This document shows, piece by piece, positions 63,392-64,000 of a stretch of DNA of 64,000 nucleotides. The notes beneath the pieces were generated by a model. The model worked only from the letters and a program-made list of their open reading frames with translations, was not told the origin of the DNA and searched no databases. The translations under genes were made by a program, and so were the position numbers. This DNA is from Vibrio hannami (GTDB taxonomy: Bacteria > Pseudomonadota > Gammaproteobacteria > Enterobacterales > Vibrionaceae), in the NCBI RefSeq assembly GCF_029589055.1, contig NZ_JARQZP010000003.1:1364001-1428000 (forward strand), written 5' to 3'. The first letter of the stretch is position 1; each line of letters begins with the position of its first letter.

Positions 63392-64000
63392 TTATAAGCT
63401 TTTACGGAATTCTCCATCAGATGTGAGTTCAAATCCAACCTTTTTCAGGTAATCAACATGTTCCGGAGCGTCAGATTTTGCCACCAGTGTCCGGATCCCT
63501 TTTTGCTTCATTACTTCTGGATGCGCCTCAAAGTAGTAATTAGCTATTTTCATGTCCCTGTATTCCGGTGTGACGTAATCCAACAATACTGAAAGCGTTC
63601 CCTCTTTATCTTTGTTACCGACTAATACCCCGGCAATGCTGTTGTTTCGCAGCATATAGAATGCCGTATCTGCATCTTTGAGTTTATCGGTTGTTGTCTG
63701 ACGCTCTATCTCTTTACTGTAGGAAGAAACAAAATGTTCAAAGTACTCAGAATGAACAGATGCCGCTATCAGCTTAAATTGCTCTTTAGTTGAATAGATC
63801 TGCCACAGGAAGTAGATATTGATTCCAGCAATGCCAAGGTTCATAAACATGGTTGGATAAGAATCGATGAAATAAGCGAACATCGCGAAAAGTATACAAC
63901 CAATAAAGTTTATCACCCTAAGCTTAATTATCGATGTCATGGTCAAAGAGACCAGTACAACTAACGAGGCAAGATAACCAAACCACTCAACCCAGTCGAA
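63392..64000 (-). CDS. Membrane-anchored GNAT-like acetyltransferase, N terminus outside window
   Basis: The frame is open to the window edge (beginning FDWVEWFGYLASLVVLVSLT), so the gene continues beyond 64000; the internal ATG at 63940 is not the start. About 60-75 N-terminal residues form two or three membrane helices (IIKLRVINFIGCILFAMFAYFID, MFMNLGIAGINIYFLWQIY), resembling YgjV-type inner-membrane proteins. The soluble part (about 120 residues) has GNAT-like features: SIAGVLVGNKDKEGTLSVLLDYVTPEYRDMKIANYYFEAHPEVMKQKGI and KVGFE near the end. The fold assignment is by pattern. Stop at 63392. Confidence 0.7.
   Translation of the reverse strand, partial: FDWVEWFGYLASLVVLVSLTMTSIIKLRVINFIGCILFAMFAYFIDSYPTMFMNLGIAGINIYFLWQIYSTKEQFKLIAASVHSEYFEHFVSSYSKEIERQTTTDKLKDADTAFYMLRNNSIAGVLVGNKDKEGTLSVLLDYVTPEYRDMKIANYYFEAHPEVMKQKGIRTLVAKSDAPEHVDYLKKVGFELTSDGEFRKSL

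Noticed and set aside
1..64000. tRNA, rRNA, integrase or insertion-sequence genes
   Set aside because: No cloverleaf, rRNA segment or transposase/integrase reading frame was recognised; a tRNAscan or IS search was not possible here.

Overview
The window looks like a chromosomal segment of a marine Vibrionaceae bacterium, most likely a Vibrio. The evidence is moderate GC content, a NarP-type regulator, abundant chemoreceptors and GGDEF/EAL proteins, a CBP-like oligosaccharide ABC importer and Vibrio-style short palindromic repeats. No rRNA, tRNA, CRISPR array or insertion sequence was found. The assignment rests on gene style only, because no search could be run.

Layout. 0-4.6 kb: the end of a NarQ-like kinase, narP, a chemoreceptor paired with a separate periplasmic binding protein, and a damaged cytochrome b561-yceI operon. 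4.8-10.2 kb: an RraA-like aldolase gene divergent from a tightly overlapping operon of coenzyme-B12 mutase subunits S and E, a GlmL-type chaperone and an AMP-forming ligase. A porin and a POT peptide transporter follow (10.6-13.2 kb). 13.4-17.7 kb: an ExoP-like GH3 glucosidase (frameshifted) with a divergent AraC regulator, and two small orphan genes. 17.8-21.3 kb: a MITE-like element, two Old Yellow Enzymes and a LysR regulator. 21.4-27.7 kb: a beta-glucoside PTS (IIB, IIC, 6-phospho-beta-glucosidase, IIA, LacI regulator) plus an extra IIC, with a 40-bp palindromic operator between the divergent units.

27.9-43.4 kb is a beta-glucan (probably laminarin) utilisation locus: maltoporin-like LamB, MalM-like lipoprotein, LacI regulator, a ~1143-residue glucan phosphorylase (GH94/GH149 type), a five-gene Dpp-like ABC importer and a secreted GH16 endoglucanase. 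Six copies of a GAAAGCGCTTTC palindrome mark the promoters of these units and point to a single LacI-controlled regulon. The likely flow is GH16 cleavage outside the cytoplasm, LamB passage, ABC import, then phosphorolysis inside, with the GH3 and PTS/GH1 systems taking parallel routes.

43.6-52.5 kb is a signalling block: a binding-protein-like domain without a signal peptide, a small beta-barrel, a tandem PilJ-domain periplasmic protein with a frameshifted chemoreceptor, a diguanylate cyclase, and a GGDEF-EAL protein sharing the same type of sensor. 52.5-57.3 kb: LysR and a serine hydrolase, a GT-B-like protein and an acyltransferase. 57.4-62.5 kb is an agmatine catabolic operon: antiporter, agmatine deiminase, putrescine carbamoyltransferase and a protein made of three fused RidA domains. 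The window ends with a CoA-binding protein and the C-terminal part of a membrane-anchored acetyltransferase.

Several genes carry single-base indels, some in homopolymers (MCP, b561/yceI, GH3, DppC-like permease, second MCP). Sequencing error is at least as likely as real gene decay.
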